The translations under genes were made by a program, and so were the position numbers. A stretch of DNA of 64,000 nt from Hydrocarboniphaga daqingensis (lineage in GTDB: Bacteria > Pseudomonadota > Gammaproteobacteria > Nevskiales > Nevskiaceae): contig NZ_FQWZ01000005.1 in assembly GCF_900129825.1 (NCBI RefSeq), forward strand, positions 304,897 through 368,896, given 5' to 3'. This document shows positions 24,638 to 35,393 of the stretch, in pieces. Below the pieces are notes generated by a model. It ran no database searches. It had not been told where the DNA came from and worked only from the letters and a program-made list of their open reading frames with translations. Numbering within the stretch: position 1 is the stretch's first letter; every line of letters begins with the position of its first letter.

Positions 24638-25330
24638 TCAACCACCGAGATACGGCGGCGGCACCCAAGCTGAATTCTCGTTACCTTCCACCACCGGCTT
24701 GATCACGATGTCAACACGGCGGTTGCGCGCTTCCTTGACGTTGTCGCCGGTGCGGACCACCGGCTCACGCTCGCCGCGACCCTCTTGGCGCAAACGAGCA
24801 CCCGGCACGCCCTGCGAAGCCAGGAAGCTGCCAACCGCCGCGGCACGGCGCTCGGACAGGCCCTGGTTAAAGTCCGACGTGCCACTGGTATCGGTGTGGC
24901 CGACCACATGGATCACGGTCTTGTCGTAGTTACGCAAAATGGCTGCGATACGGGCGTAGGCATCCATCGCATCGGGACGAAGGGTGGCACTGCCCAAGTC
25001 GAAGCTGACATCGGAGGCGATGGCGACTTTGAGCGAGCCGTCCGACAGCGTGGTCGTGCTCAACTCACCGCGCTGAATCTCCGGGGCCATTTGCTGCTCG
25101 ACATCGCGGCGCTGCTTGTCCATGTAGTTACCGACCGCCGCACCGGCAAGTGCGCCGACGACGGCGCCGACGATGGGCGCACCACGCGCACCACTGACGT
25201 TGTTGCCGATGACGCCGCCGATCACGGCGCCGATTCCGGTGCCGCGCTTGGCGTTGCGGTTGGGGTCGTCGGCACAGGCCGCGACGCTCAGGACTACCAC
25301 CGCCACCAACGCCGTCTTGATGACCTTCAT
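24638..25330 (-). CDS. OmpA-family lipoprotein with glycine zipper
   Basis: 230 aa. The signal KVIKTALVAVVVLSVAAC has lipobox VAAC. The next segment is a glycine zipper (GTGIGAVIGGVIGNNVSG and VGAVVGALAGAAVGNY), then an OmpA C-terminal peptidoglycan-binding domain (VVGHTDTSGTSDFNQGLSERRA, RRVDIVI). This is the YiaD/YfiB-like layout: anchored in the outer membrane and holding the cell wall. The start overlaps the rnr stop by four bases (ATGA), so it is translationally coupled to an RNase, an unusual pairing. It ends before a strong hairpin. Confidence 0.9.
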   Translation of the reverse strand: MKVIKTALVAVVVLSVAACADDPNRNAKRGTGIGAVIGGVIGNNVSGARGAPIVGAVVGALAGAAVGNYMDKQRRDVEQQMAPEIQRGELSTTTLSDGSLKVAIASDVSFDLGSATLRPDAMDAYARIAAILRNYDKTVIHVVGHTDTSGTSDFNQGLSERRAAAVGSFLASQGVPGARLRQEGRGEREPVVRTGDNVKEARNRRVDIVIKPVVEGNENSAWVPPPYLGG

Positions 25331-27657
25331 CTGGATCTCCGCTTCTTTTTATTGCTGGGAAGTGCGCGCGATTCTGTGTCCGATCCCTGAACTTTGGATG
25401 AACGTGACCCGCTCGATTTCAACTGTATCAACTCAAGGTCGATCTTACGTTCGTCGAGGTTGACCCGGACCACTTTGACCCGCACGGCGTCGCCCAAATT
25501 ATAGGCCATGCCGCTGCGCTCTCCGATCAGCCGATGATGGCGAGCCTCGAACTTGTAGTAGTCGTTCTTCAACTGACTGACGTGGATCAGGCCTTCGACG
25601 TACAAGCCACTGAGTTCGACGAACAAGCCAAAAGGCGCAATGCCGGCCACCAGTCCGTCGTATTCCTCGCCGACGCGATGGCTCATGTACTCGCACTTGA
25701 GCCAAGTCGCGACGTCGCGCGTGGCTTCGTCGGCACGGCGCTCGGTCATCGAGCAGTGCGCGCCGCTCTTCTCGATGCTGTCGACGGTGTAGATGAAGTC
25801 CTTCGGTGCCTTTTTGTGGATCAAGTGCTTCAGGGCCCGGTGCAGCAGCAAATCCGGGTAGCGGCGAATCGGCGACGTGAAGTGCGAATAATGGGTCAGC
25901 GCAAGCCCGAAGTGGCCGAGATTCTCGGCGCTGTAGCGTGCCTGCATCAGCGATCGCAGCATGACCGTCTGGATCAGCGGTTGATCGGGGCGACCCTTGG
26001 TCCGCGCCAGCATCGCCGCATAGTCTTCGGTTTCAGGCCGATCACTGCCGCCGAGCTTGAGACCGCGTTCCGTCAAAAACTCACGCAGGGCCTGCACCTT
26101 CATCGCATCGGGCTTTTCATGGACTCGATACGGCGCCGCAATCTTCATCTTGGCGACGCGCTTGGCCGACTCGACGTTGGCCGCCACCATGCACTCCTCA
26201 ATGATCCGGTGCGCGATGTTGCGTTTGATCGGCACGATCCGTTCAATCTTTCGATCAGTGCCGAATACGATCTTGGTCTCATTGGTATCGAAGTCGATCG
26301 CACCGCGCGCTTCACGCGATTTGAACAGTGCCTGGAACAATTGCTCCAATGCCTGCAGATGCGGCACCACATGCGGCACCTTCGACGCCTCAGGGCCAGA
26401 TGGATCGGCCAGGATCGCGGCGACGTCCTCATAGATCAACCGCGCCTGCGAACGCATGACCGCCTCGTAGAACGTCGACTTGGCGACGCTGCCATCGGGC
26501 TTGACGCGCATCTCGCAGACCATGCACAAGCGGTCCACATTCGGGTTGAGAGAACACAAGCCGTTGGACAGCTTCTCGGGCAGCATCGGGATCGCACGCT
26601 GCGGGAAATAGACCGAATTGCCTCGCGCCGCCGCCTCGAGGTCCAGCGGCGAGTCCGGGAGCACGTAAGCCGCCACGTCGGCGATCGCCACCCACAGCGT
26701 CCAACCACCGCCGGTACCGAAGGGCCCCTTACGCATGGCCTTGGCGTAGACCGCATCATCAAAGTCACGCGAATCAGCGCCGTCGATCGTCACCAGAGGC
26801 AGGTCGCGCAGGTCGACGCGCCCCTTGATCTGCGCTGGCTGCACCGTGTCAGGGATCGCCTCCGCTTCGGCCAGCACGTTGTCCGGGAATTCGTTAGGCA
26901 AGCTGTGCGCACGCACGGCAGCCTCGATCTCCATACCCGGCGCCAAGTGATCGCCCAAAATCTCCAGCACCTTGCCTACCGGCAACGTGCGATTGCCCGG
27001 CGGCGCAATGATTTCGGCAACGACCATCTGCCCGTGCCGCGCGCCGAGCGTGGCGTCCTGCGGAATCAGCAGATCCTGCTGCACCCGTGGATTGTCCGGG
27101 ATCACGTAGGCAATACCTTGGTCGACGTGCATGCGGCCCACGACCTCGCGCGATCCCCGCTCCAGAACCTCAACCAACGAGCCTTCCGGGCGACCTTTGA
27201 AATCAGTGCCAGTGATGCGCACTAGTGCGCGATCGCCGTTCATCAACGAGCGCATCTGGCGCGGCGGCAGAAACACGTCCTGACCGCCCTCGTCCCGGAT
27301 CAGAAAGCCGAAACCGTCGCGATGTGCCTGGACGACGCCGGCGATGGCATTCATCTGCGCAACGGGACCGAAGGCTCCCTTTCGGTTTTGCACCAGCTGG
27401 CCGTCGCGAATCATCGCGCCGAGCCGTTTTTCCAGCGCACTCTGCTGATTGAGCTTGCTCAGACCGAAATGGCCGATCAGGTCATCGACCGTCAGCGGCC
27501 CTTCGTGTGCCGCCAGCGTTTCCAGAATCAGCGCGCGGGACGGAACCGGGTCCTCGTAACGGCCCTGCTCTGCAGTGTAGTTGGGGTCGCGGGACTGCCA
27601 GTCAGCGGTCGTAGCGGAGGTCTTTCGAGAATTTTGAGTTGGGTTCTTTCGTTTCAT
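25327..27657 (-). CDS. rnr: Ribonuclease R
   Basis: 776 aa from the ATG at 27657 (KRKNPTQNSRK); a TTG two codons earlier is possible. It is a processive 3'-5' exoribonuclease that degrades structured RNA. Layout: N-terminal winged-helix (about 40-100), cold-shock domains (VVQAHRDGFGFLIRDEGG), RNB catalytic domain with the aspartates in TIDGADSRDFDDAVYA, S1 domain near the end (GLFVELSGLYVEGLIHVS), and a basic Lys/Arg C-terminal tail (PSNKKKRRSR). It lies 75 bases from the divergent tRNA-Leu. Confidence 0.97.
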   Translation of the reverse strand: MKRKNPTQNSRKTSATTADWQSRDPNYTAEQGRYEDPVPSRALILETLAAHEGPLTVDDLIGHFGLSKLNQQSALEKRLGAMIRDGQLVQNRKGAFGPVAQMNAIAGVVQAHRDGFGFLIRDEGGQDVFLPPRQMRSLMNGDRALVRITGTDFKGRPEGSLVEVLERGSREVVGRMHVDQGIAYVIPDNPRVQQDLLIPQDATLGARHGQMVVAEIIAPPGNRTLPVGKVLEILGDHLAPGMEIEAAVRAHSLPNEFPDNVLAEAEAIPDTVQPAQIKGRVDLRDLPLVTIDGADSRDFDDAVYAKAMRKGPFGTGGGWTLWVAIADVAAYVLPDSPLDLEAAARGNSVYFPQRAIPMLPEKLSNGLCSLNPNVDRLCMVCEMRVKPDGSVAKSTFYEAVMRSQARLIYEDVAAILADPSGPEASKVPHVVPHLQALEQLFQALFKSREARGAIDFDTNETKIVFGTDRKIERIVPIKRNIAHRIIEECMVAANVESAKRVAKMKIAAPYRVHEKPDAMKVQALREFLTERGLKLGGSDRPETEDYAAMLARTKGRPDQPLIQTVMLRSLMQARYSAENLGHFGLALTHYSHFTSPIRRYPDLLLHRALKHLIHKKAPKDFIYTVDSIEKSGAHCSMTERRADEATRDVATWLKCEYMSHRVGEEYDGLVAGIAPFGLFVELSGLYVEGLIHVSQLKNDYYKFEARHHRLIGERSGMAYNLGDAVRVKVVRVNLDERKIDLELIQLKSSGSRSSKVQGSDTESRALPSNKKKRRSR

Positions 27658-27732
27658 TGACAAAGCATACGCTCATCGCCACAATTCGCGCCCTCGCTGC
27701 TGCGGAAACACAGTAGCGGGGTTGCAAGCAAA

Positions 27733-27817
<85 letters not shown>

Positions 27818-27825
27818 AACAAATA

Positions 27826-27849
27826 AACCGGCCCTGAGCCGGTTTTTTT
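27826..27849 (+). terminator. Terminator of tRNA-Leu
   Basis: Stem AACCGGC (27826-27832) and GCCGGTT (27838-27844) with a CCTGA loop, followed by five more T residues on the plus strand. A textbook Rho-independent terminator directly after the tRNA. Confidence 0.9.
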
Positions 27850-27940
27850 GTTTGTGCGCCCGAATTCGGCACCGAACCGGTACCGGCCGCCCCGAGCGAC
27901 GTGATCGTCGGGAGCAGCCGGCTCGATATCGCTTCAACGA

Positions 27941-29242
<1,302 letters not shown>

Positions 29243-29290
29243 CTACTCAGCTGCGGTTACGGCGCCACGGCGGCGCAGGATTCGGTGCGA

Positions 29291-30274
29291 TCAAGCACCG
29301 AGTCGAATCAGTTCATTCATATCGGCCGAAAAGCCGGTGGCCGCGCGCGGACGACCGAACTCATGGCCGACGCCATCGTAGCGCCCACCTCGTGCAATCT
29401 CGCGACCATGGCCCGGTACAAAGGCCGCGAACACCAGCCCGGTGTGATACTGCAAGCCACGCAACTCGGCGAGATCAACGTGCACCGGGACCGTTGGAAA
29501 CTGCGCCTGCAGTGCGCTAGCGGCTTTCTGCAGCGTGGCCAGCGCGTCAGCCAGCCCATCGTCGGCACCGACCAGCGCATGACGCGCGCGCTCGAGCACG
29601 CTGACGTCGCCGTTGAGATCAATCAAGGCCGAGAATGTCGGTGCCAGCCCATTGAGCCGCTGGCTGGACGCTGCGAACTCAGCGAGATCAGGGTGCGACT
29701 TGCGCTGCAGAATATCGAACAAGGTCGCTTGCTCATCCTCGTCAAGCGCGAGCTTCGACGCGAGCGCCCGATAGATTCCGACATGCCCCAAGTCCAGGTG
29801 CACATTGGCGACGCCCGCGAGCTGGATGGTGTCGAGCATCAGCCGCAGGATTTCGAGATCCGCTTCGATGCCCGGCTCACCGAATAGCTCACAGCCGACT
29901 TGTCGCGGTGAGCGAGGCCCACCCTGGCTATCCGGCGACGTGCGCAGCACCGTACCCAGATAGCAAAGGCGCACCGAGTCCTGATCGGCGTAGCGGCGTG
30001 CGGCGATACGCGCCGCCTGCGGCGTCATGTCGGCGCGCAAGCCGAGCAGCCGACCGCTGGCCGGGTCGGTGAACTTGAAGATCTGTTGCTCCAAGTCGCT
30101 GCCGGCACCGGTCAGCAGCGCGTCCAGATGCTCAATCATCGGCGGGAAGATCAGCTCGTAGCGGGCCGCCCGATAATGGTCGAGTAGCTTGCGTCGCAGG
30201 TCCTCGAGTTGCCAGGACACCGGCGGCAGCGCTTCTTCCATGCCATCGGGCAGCATCCAGCGTTTGATGGCCAT
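29291..30274 (-). CDS. hisZ: ATP phosphoribosyltransferase regulatory subunit
   Basis: 327 aa, a class II aminoacyl-tRNA-synthetase-like protein related to histidyl-tRNA synthetase but lacking its anticodon domain. Readable signs: WMLPDGMEEALPP, LIFPPMIEHLDALLT, LGLRADMTPQAARIAARR and the C-terminal RGGRYDGVGHEFGRPRAATGFS. HisZ is required by short-form HisG to make phosphoribosyl-ATP in histidine synthesis. It is on the short side of the family (often about 380-390). It sits between DUF2065 and purA, a placement shared with pseudomonads. Confidence 0.9.
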   Translation of the reverse strand: MAIKRWMLPDGMEEALPPVSWQLEDLRRKLLDHYRAARYELIFPPMIEHLDALLTGAGSDLEQQIFKFTDPASGRLLGLRADMTPQAARIAARRYADQDSVRLCYLGTVLRTSPDSQGGPRSPRQVGCELFGEPGIEADLEILRLMLDTIQLAGVANVHLDLGHVGIYRALASKLALDEDEQATLFDILQRKSHPDLAEFAASSQRLNGLAPTFSALIDLNGDVSVLERARHALVGADDGLADALATLQKAASALQAQFPTVPVHVDLAELRGLQYHTGLVFAAFVPGHGREIARGGRYDGVGHEFGRPRAATGFSADMNELIRLGA

Positions 30275-30384
30275 GTTCGGATCGTTAACGAAAGGTGGGG
30301 GACCGCCGCGGGCGGCCGTTCAGCGGCGGCTATTGTCGTCGCCTGAGCCAAGCAAAGCCAGCCGCCTGGCAGGCCAGACCGCTC

Positions 30385-30573
30385 TCAACGGGTCAGAAAA
30401 TGCAGAACGACCAAGCCGGCGGCCATGCTGGCCAGCGCGAGCAGCCGCATCGAGCGGTCCTCCATCGCGGCAAAGTTGAGCAGCGAGCGGCGGAATCGAC
30501 GCGGGGACACGAAGGGCATCAGCCCCTCGATGACCAGCATCAACGCCACCGCGCGCCCGAGGTCGTTCCACAT
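30385..30573 (-). CDS. DUF2065 family small inner-membrane protein (YjeT)
   Basis: 62 aa with two hydrophobic segments (GRAVALMLVIEGLMPFVSP and LLALASMAAGLVVLHFLTR) joined by a basic loop. Size, two-helix topology, and position immediately after hflC match YjeT/DUF2065. Function unknown. It starts 17 bases after the hflC stop; hisZ follows after 110 bases of GC-rich sequence in which I see no feature. Confidence 0.85.
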   Translation of the reverse strand: MWNDLGRAVALMLVIEGLMPFVSPRRFRRSLLNFAAMEDRSMRLLALASMAAGLVVLHFLTR

Positions 30574-30590
30574 CGGGGTGGCCGCAATCG

Positions 30591-31460
30591 TTACGGCGCA
30601 GAACCCTTGTTGAAGTACTTGAACAAGTCGCTATCGGGCTGCAGCACCATGATGTCCTTGTTCTTGCCGAACGCGTCGCGGTACACGCCGAGCGAACGGT
30701 AGAAGTTGTAGAACTCCTGGTCCTGGCCGTAAGCGGCCGAATAGATTTCTGAAGCGCGGGCATCGCCCTCGCCTCTGAGCTTTTCGGCGTCGCGGTAGGC
30801 ATTGGCCTGTGCGGTCTGCGCCTCGCGGTCTGCTTCGGCTCGGATCTTTTCCGCCTCTTCGGCGCCGCGTGCGCGCAAGTCGGACGCGACGCGGGTGCGC
30901 TCGGCGCGCATGCGCTCGTACACCGAATCGCTGACGTCCTTGGGCAGATCGACGCGCTTGACGCGCACATCGACCAACTCGATGCCGAGGTCCTCGACCG
31001 CATCACGGGCGTTCTTCTGCAACGACTGCAGAATCTCGTCTCGCTCGCCGGACACCACCTGCTGAACCGTGCGCGAACCGAACTGGTCGCGCAGACCGCG
31101 ATTGATGATCGCCGACAGCCGGTCCATCGCCACGATGTCCTGACCACCGGTCGCGCGGTAGTAGGTCGTCGTGTTGGCGATGCGCCACTTGACGTAGTAG
31201 TCGACCTCGACGTTCTTCTTCTCGACCGTCAGGAAGTTTTCAGTCTGATTGTCGAGCGTCAGGATGCGGCCATCGAAGCGCAGCACGTTCTGAATGAACG
31301 GCACCTTGAAATGCAGACCCGCCGGATAGTCGGTGCCTTGGATTTCGCCGAACTGGAAGAGCACGACGCGTTCACGTTGGTCGACAACAAAGAACGAGCC
31401 GCCGATCAACATCACCACCAGCGCCAGCAGCGCCGTTCCCAACATCTGTGAGTTCTTCAT
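30591..31460 (-). CDS. hflC: FtsH protease modulator HflC
   Basis: 289 aa. It has an N-terminal membrane anchor (LGTALLALVVMLIGGSFFVV) and an SPFH/band-7 domain (RERVVLFQFGEIQGTDYPAGL, VDYYVKWRIANTTTYYRA), then a long helical segment with QTAQANAYRDAEKLRGEGDARA. HflC and HflK form a cage around FtsH in the inner membrane. It is separated from hflK by three bases and is clearly in one operon. Confidence 0.96.
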   Translation of the reverse strand: MKNSQMLGTALLALVVMLIGGSFFVVDQRERVVLFQFGEIQGTDYPAGLHFKVPFIQNVLRFDGRILTLDNQTENFLTVEKKNVEVDYYVKWRIANTTTYYRATGGQDIVAMDRLSAIINRGLRDQFGSRTVQQVVSGERDEILQSLQKNARDAVEDLGIELVDVRVKRVDLPKDVSDSVYERMRAERTRVASDLRARGAEEAEKIRAEADREAQTAQANAYRDAEKLRGEGDARASEIYSAAYGQDQEFYNFYRSLGVYRDAFGKNKDIMVLQPDSDLFKYFNKGSAP

Positions 31461-31463
31461 TGC

Positions 31464-32609
31464 TCAGCGACCCCGCTCGCGCGTACGCGCCGGATCCACC
31501 GGCGTAGAAATGCCGCTACGCCCTGCCATGCCTTGCGGCATCGAGTAGTCAGGCGCTTCATCCGTCTTGGGAACGGACTTCATCAGCTGCTCCAGCGGCA
31601 GATACAACATCTGATTGCTGCCCGACTTGGTGTCGACCAGCACCTTGCTACTGCCCGACAGCACCGTGCTCATCGTGTCGAGGTACAAGCGGTCACGGGT
31701 GACCTTGGGCGCCTTGCGATATTCGGCCACCAGCTGGCTGAAACGCGACGCATCACCTTCAGCGCGGGCGATCACCTGATCACGATAGGCCTGCGCCTCT
31801 TCGAGCTGGCGCGCTGCCGCACCGCGAGCGCGCGGCAGGCGATCGTTGGCGTAGGCTTCGGCTTCGTTCTTGATGCGCTGCTGGTCTTCACGGGCCTTGA
31901 TCGCATCGGCAAATGCCGACTGCACGGCTTCAGGCGGCTGGGCCTGCTGCAGGTTGACTTCGGTAACGATTAGGCCGCACTTGTAGGCATCGAGACGATC
32001 CTGCAGCAACTGCTTGGTGCGATCGGCGATCGCCTCGCGCCCTTCCGTCAGGATGAAATCCATCTCGCTGCGGCCCACCGTCTCGCGCACCGCCGACTTC
32101 GTGGCCTGGCGGAGCGTCATGTCGGGGTCGTCGACCGAGAACAGATACTGCTCGGCCGACGACACGCGGTACTGCACGGTCAGTTCGACGTCGACGATGT
32201 TCTCGTCCTTGGTCAGCATCGTGGCGCGGTCATTGACCTGGCGAACCTGGGTCACGTTGACGACCTCGACTTTCTCGACCGGCCACGGCGCGTGCCAGCC
32301 CCAGCCCGGGACCGTGGTACGGCTGTAGGCGCCGAAGCGCATCACGACGCCGCGCTCCTGTTCGTCAACCACGTAGAAGCCGGTGAACAGCCACAACGCG
32401 GCGATGACCGCGATCGCAACGCCCAGCAGCCCGGCCGGCAGACCGGCGCCGCCACCGCCAGACGGCGGGCGCGGTCCTTTGCCGCCGAGCCGCGCTTTTA
32501 ACCGACGCAACAGCTCGTCAAGATCAGGCGGCCCATCGCCACCCCGCTTGCCGCCTCCAGGCCCCTGATTCCAAGGGTCGCGATTCGGCCCAGGCTCATT
32601 CCAAGCCAT
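31464..32609 (-). CDS. hflK: FtsH protease modulator HflK
   Basis: 381 aa from the ATG at 32609 (AWNEPGPNRDPW) with GGAG at 6-9 bases; longer readings are arginine-rich and non-homologous. Family features are visible: the N-terminal cytoplasmic Gly/Pro stretch (GPGGGKRGGDGPPDLDELLR), one membrane anchor (AGLLGVAIAVIAALWLFTGF), and the SPFH domain (YVVDEQERGVVMRFGAYSR). It forms the hetero-oligomeric ring with HflC that controls FtsH access. Confidence 0.96.
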   Translation of the reverse strand: MAWNEPGPNRDPWNQGPGGGKRGGDGPPDLDELLRRLKARLGGKGPRPPSGGGGAGLPAGLLGVAIAVIAALWLFTGFYVVDEQERGVVMRFGAYSRTTVPGWGWHAPWPVEKVEVVNVTQVRQVNDRATMLTKDENIVDVELTVQYRVSSAEQYLFSVDDPDMTLRQATKSAVRETVGRSEMDFILTEGREAIADRTKQLLQDRLDAYKCGLIVTEVNLQQAQPPEAVQSAFADAIKAREDQQRIKNEAEAYANDRLPRARGAAARQLEEAQAYRDQVIARAEGDASRFSQLVAEYRKAPKVTRDRLYLDTMSTVLSGSSKVLVDTKSGSNQMLYLPLEQLMKSVPKTDEAPDYSMPQGMAGRSGISTPVDPARTRERGR

Positions 32610-32712
32610 TGATACTCCAGTCGGTGAACAGAACGATGTAGGTAAATGGCGATGATCTGTCAGCTTGCAAGACCCGCCGCTCCAGGGGCGGCCGCCAGCT
32701 CGGACCGCGATT

Positions 32713-34089
32713 CTAGGTTGCGGTTTCCCATTCCTCAAACACACGCGGCTCCGGCGGCGGGATGACGCCAGCTGCCCTGCAAAGACCGCGAAGACGCTCG
32801 TACGGCAGGCGTACCGTCAAATGCGCGACCCCATCGTCGTCGATTCTCTCGCCACGAACCGCGCGCAACTCGAACAACTGAGCCCGCAACCGCGCGGCCT
32901 GCGGAGGCACCGTGATCTCGAAATCGGGGACTCCCGGTCGCAGACGCTCGGCAATGGCGGTCTTGAGCAAGTCGAGACCAAGACGTTCACGCGCCGACAC
33001 ATAGACGCGTACCGCGACGCCATCGTCATCGCGCTCGATCCGCGCGATCTCGTCGTCACGCAGGTCGATCTTGTTGAACACCTGCAGCCGCGGCACGCCG
33101 TCGGCCTCAATCTCGGCGAGCACGCTGTTGACCTGCTCGATCCGCGCCATCCGCTCACCGTCGCCGGCATCGATCACGTGCAGCAGCAGTGCGGCATCAC
33201 GGGATTCTTCTAGCGTCGCGCGGAAGGCCGCAATCAAGTCATGCGGCAGGTCGCGAATGAAACCGACCGTATCAGCCAGCACCACGGGTTCGCCTTCGGG
33301 CATGTCGAGCCGACGCACCGTCGTATCCAACGTGGCAAACAGCTGGTTGGATGCGAAGGTATCGTCGCCGGTCAACGCATTGAACAAGCTGGACTTGCCA
33401 GCATTGGTGTAGCCGACCAGGGACACGGTCGGAATCTCGCTGCGTCGGCGCGCTCCGCGATTCTGAGCCCGGCGGGCCCGCACCTCTTCCAGCCTGCGAC
33501 GCAGCGTGTCGATGCGCTCGCTGACCAATCGGCGGTCGGTCTCCAACTGCGACTCGCCGGGGCCGCGCATGCCAATACCGCCCTTCTGCCGCTCCAAGTG
33601 AGTCCAGCCTCGCACCAGCCGCGTCCGCAGGTGGCGCAACTGCGCCAACTCGACCTGCAGCTTGCCCTCATGAGAGCGGGCGCGCGATGCAAAAATATCG
33701 AGGATCAGCCCGGCACGGTCGAGAACGCGGCACTTGAGCAACTTCTCAAGATTGCGCTCCTGACTCGGTGACAGATCGTGATTGAAGATCGCAAGGTCAG
33801 CCTCGTCGGCTGCCACGGCCGCGGCCACCTCTTCAGACTTGCCGCTGCCGATGAACAGACCGGGATCAGGGCGCTGCCTCGATCCCCCGATGATCGCGCG
33901 CACGTCAGCACCGGCCGATCGGGCCAGGTCCTCGAACTCGCGCTGATCGCTTTCGTAGTCGGATGCACCCGCGGCGTGACGAGTGCCCTGGCCGTGGCCC
34001 GAGCTACCCGCGGTGTTGTGGACATCCAGATGCACCAGTACCGCTTTCTGCCGCTGCGGTGACCGGTCAAACGTCGTGGTCGATGCCAA
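32713..34089 (-). CDS. hflX: GTPase HflX
   Basis: 458 aa from a TTG at 34089, 18 bases after hfq. No ATG precedes the conserved N-terminal QKAVLVHLDVH, so a TTG start is favoured, though the ribosome site (GCGAGC) is weak. The HflX N-domain (RDLARSAG-like helix, LFIGSGKSEEV) and linker helices lead to the G domain: GYTNAGKSSLFNALTG, ADTVGFIRDLPHDL, FNKIDL. HflX splits stalled or heat-damaged 70S ribosomes. It is the usual partner in the hfq-hflX-hflK-hflC set. Confidence 0.94.
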   Translation of the reverse strand: MASTTTFDRSPQRQKAVLVHLDVHNTAGSSGHGQGTRHAAGASDYESDQREFEDLARSAGADVRAIIGGSRQRPDPGLFIGSGKSEEVAAAVAADEADLAIFNHDLSPSQERNLEKLLKCRVLDRAGLILDIFASRARSHEGKLQVELAQLRHLRTRLVRGWTHLERQKGGIGMRGPGESQLETDRRLVSERIDTLRRRLEEVRARRAQNRGARRRSEIPTVSLVGYTNAGKSSLFNALTGDDTFASNQLFATLDTTVRRLDMPEGEPVVLADTVGFIRDLPHDLIAAFRATLEESRDAALLLHVIDAGDGERMARIEQVNSVLAEIEADGVPRLQVFNKIDLRDDEIARIERDDDGVAVRVYVSARERLGLDLLKTAIAERLRPGVPDFEITVPPQAARLRAQLFELRAVRGERIDDDGVAHLTVRLPYERLRGLCRAAGVIPPPEPRVFEEWETAT

Positions 34090-34107
34090 GATGCTCGCTT
34101 GAATTGC

Positions 34108-34368
34108 TTACTTGTTGCCCGGCGCTTCGTCGCTGGGCTCGCCTTCGCTGGGGTCGTAGACGCGGACCGGGCGCGCCGGAACGATCGTCGAGATGGCGTG
34201 CTTGTACACCATTTGACTGACGCTATTCTTCAGCAACACCACGAAGGAATCGAAGGACTCGATCTGTCCCTGCAGCTTGATGCCATTGACCAGATAGATC
34301 GACACCGGAATGCGCTCTTTACGGAGGGCATTGAGAAACGGTTCTTGTAACGTATGACCTTTAGACAT
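34108..34368 (-). CDS. hfq: RNA chaperone Hfq
   Basis: 86 aa. It has the Sm1 motif ([40 protein letters not shown]) and Sm2 motif ([15 protein letters not shown]), with residues used for U-rich 3' end and A-rich binding, and a short acidic tail ([16 protein letters not shown]). GGAAG precedes the ATG. The gap to miaA (74 bases) contains two small hairpins (AGACTT/AAGTCT; GCCCG/CGGGC). It leads the hfl genes. Confidence 0.98.
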   Translation of the reverse strand: MSKGHTLQEPFLNALRKERIPVSIYLVNGIKLQGQIESFDSFVVLLKNSVSQMVYKHAISTIVPARPVRVYDPSEGEPSDEAPGNK

Positions 34369-34442
34369 CGCTGCTTCCTTTAATAGTTATCCATCCCGAC
34401 CGCGCCCGAATACCGGGCCCAACAGCGAGACTTGACAAAAGT

Positions 34443-35393
34443 CTAGCACGCGGTCAGCGACGGCAAGCAATCCATTGCGGAAACCACTTTGGCTACCAGC
34501 TGCGGGTCATCGGGGTCGAACCGCGCGCCCTTCTCATTTCGCAACCAAGTCAGCTGACGCTTGGCAAATTGCCGGGTTGCCGCGACGCCTTGGGCAATCG
34601 CCTGCTCGATCGAGCACTGCCCGTCCAGATGCAGCCACAGCTGCCGGTAGCCCACCGCACGCAAGGCTGGCAACTGCAGATGTAGATCCCCGCGCGATCG
34701 CAAGCGCTCGACCTCATTCAAAAAACCCTGCGCCATCATTTGCATGAAACGCTGCTCGATGCGCTCGTGCAAGCGCGCTCGATCGGGTGATTCGAGTACG
34801 ACCGTCAAGTACGGCGGGTGCAGCGTCGCCGACCGCAGTTCGAACTGCTCGGCCATCGGACGGCCACCGAGCGTGATGACTTCGAGCGCCCGTTGGATGC
34901 GCTGCTGGTCGTTGGGATGCAAGCGCTCGGCCGTCGCCGGGTCGAGCGAGCGGAGTCGCTCGTGCATCGCCGGCCAACCGATCAATTGCGCTTCGGCTTC
35001 CAACTGAGCCCGCAGCGCAGGATCGGCGGTCGGCAGGTCCGAAAGCCCTGTCGTCAATGCGCGGAAGTACAGCATCGTACCGCCCACGAGCAGCGGCCTT
35101 CTGCCACGAGACTGGATCTGATCCACCAGCTGCAATGCATCACTGGCGAAGCGCGCGGCTGAATAGGCCTCGGCGGGATCCAGAATGTCGATCAAGTGAT
35201 GGGGCACACGCGCCTGCATGGCGGCGTCCGGCTTGGCCGAGCCAATATCCATCCCGCGATAAACCTGCGCCGAATCGACACTGATGATCTCGCAGGGTTC
35301 GCGCTCGGCCAGCGCTAGCGACAGCCCGGTCTTGCCCGAGGCCGTCGCGCCCATGATCAGCACAGGCGCCAACGAGGAGCGCTCAGCGTCCAC
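34443..35393 (-). CDS. miaA: tRNA dimethylallyltransferase
   Basis: 316 aa from a GTG at 35393. Adds the isopentenyl group to A37 of tRNAs reading U-starting codons. Walker [16 protein letters not shown] is close to the N-terminus, [21 protein letters not shown] and [11 protein letters not shown] are family signatures, and a C-terminal LRNEKGARF follows. It overlaps the end of mutL by 11 bases, as in the common mutL-miaA-hfq arrangement. Confidence 0.96.
   Translation of the reverse strand: MDAERSSLAPVLIMGATASGKTGLSLALAEREPCEIISVDSAQVYRGMDIGSAKPDAAMQARVPHHLIDILDPAEAYSAARFASDALQLVDQIQSRGRRPLLVGGTMLYFRALTTGLSDLPTADPALRAQLEAEAQLIGWPAMHERLRSLDPATAERLHPNDQQRIQRALEVITLGGRPMAEQFELRSATLHPPYLTVVLESPDRARLHERIEQRFMQMMAQGFLNEVERLRSRGDLHLQLPALRAVGYRQLWLHLDGQCSIEQAIAQGVAATRQFAKRQLTWLRNEKGARFDPDDPQLVAKVVSAMDCLPSLTAC

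Noticed and set aside
25534..27225. 563-codon plus-strand open frame
   Set aside because: Antisense to rnr and lacking any recognisable motif.
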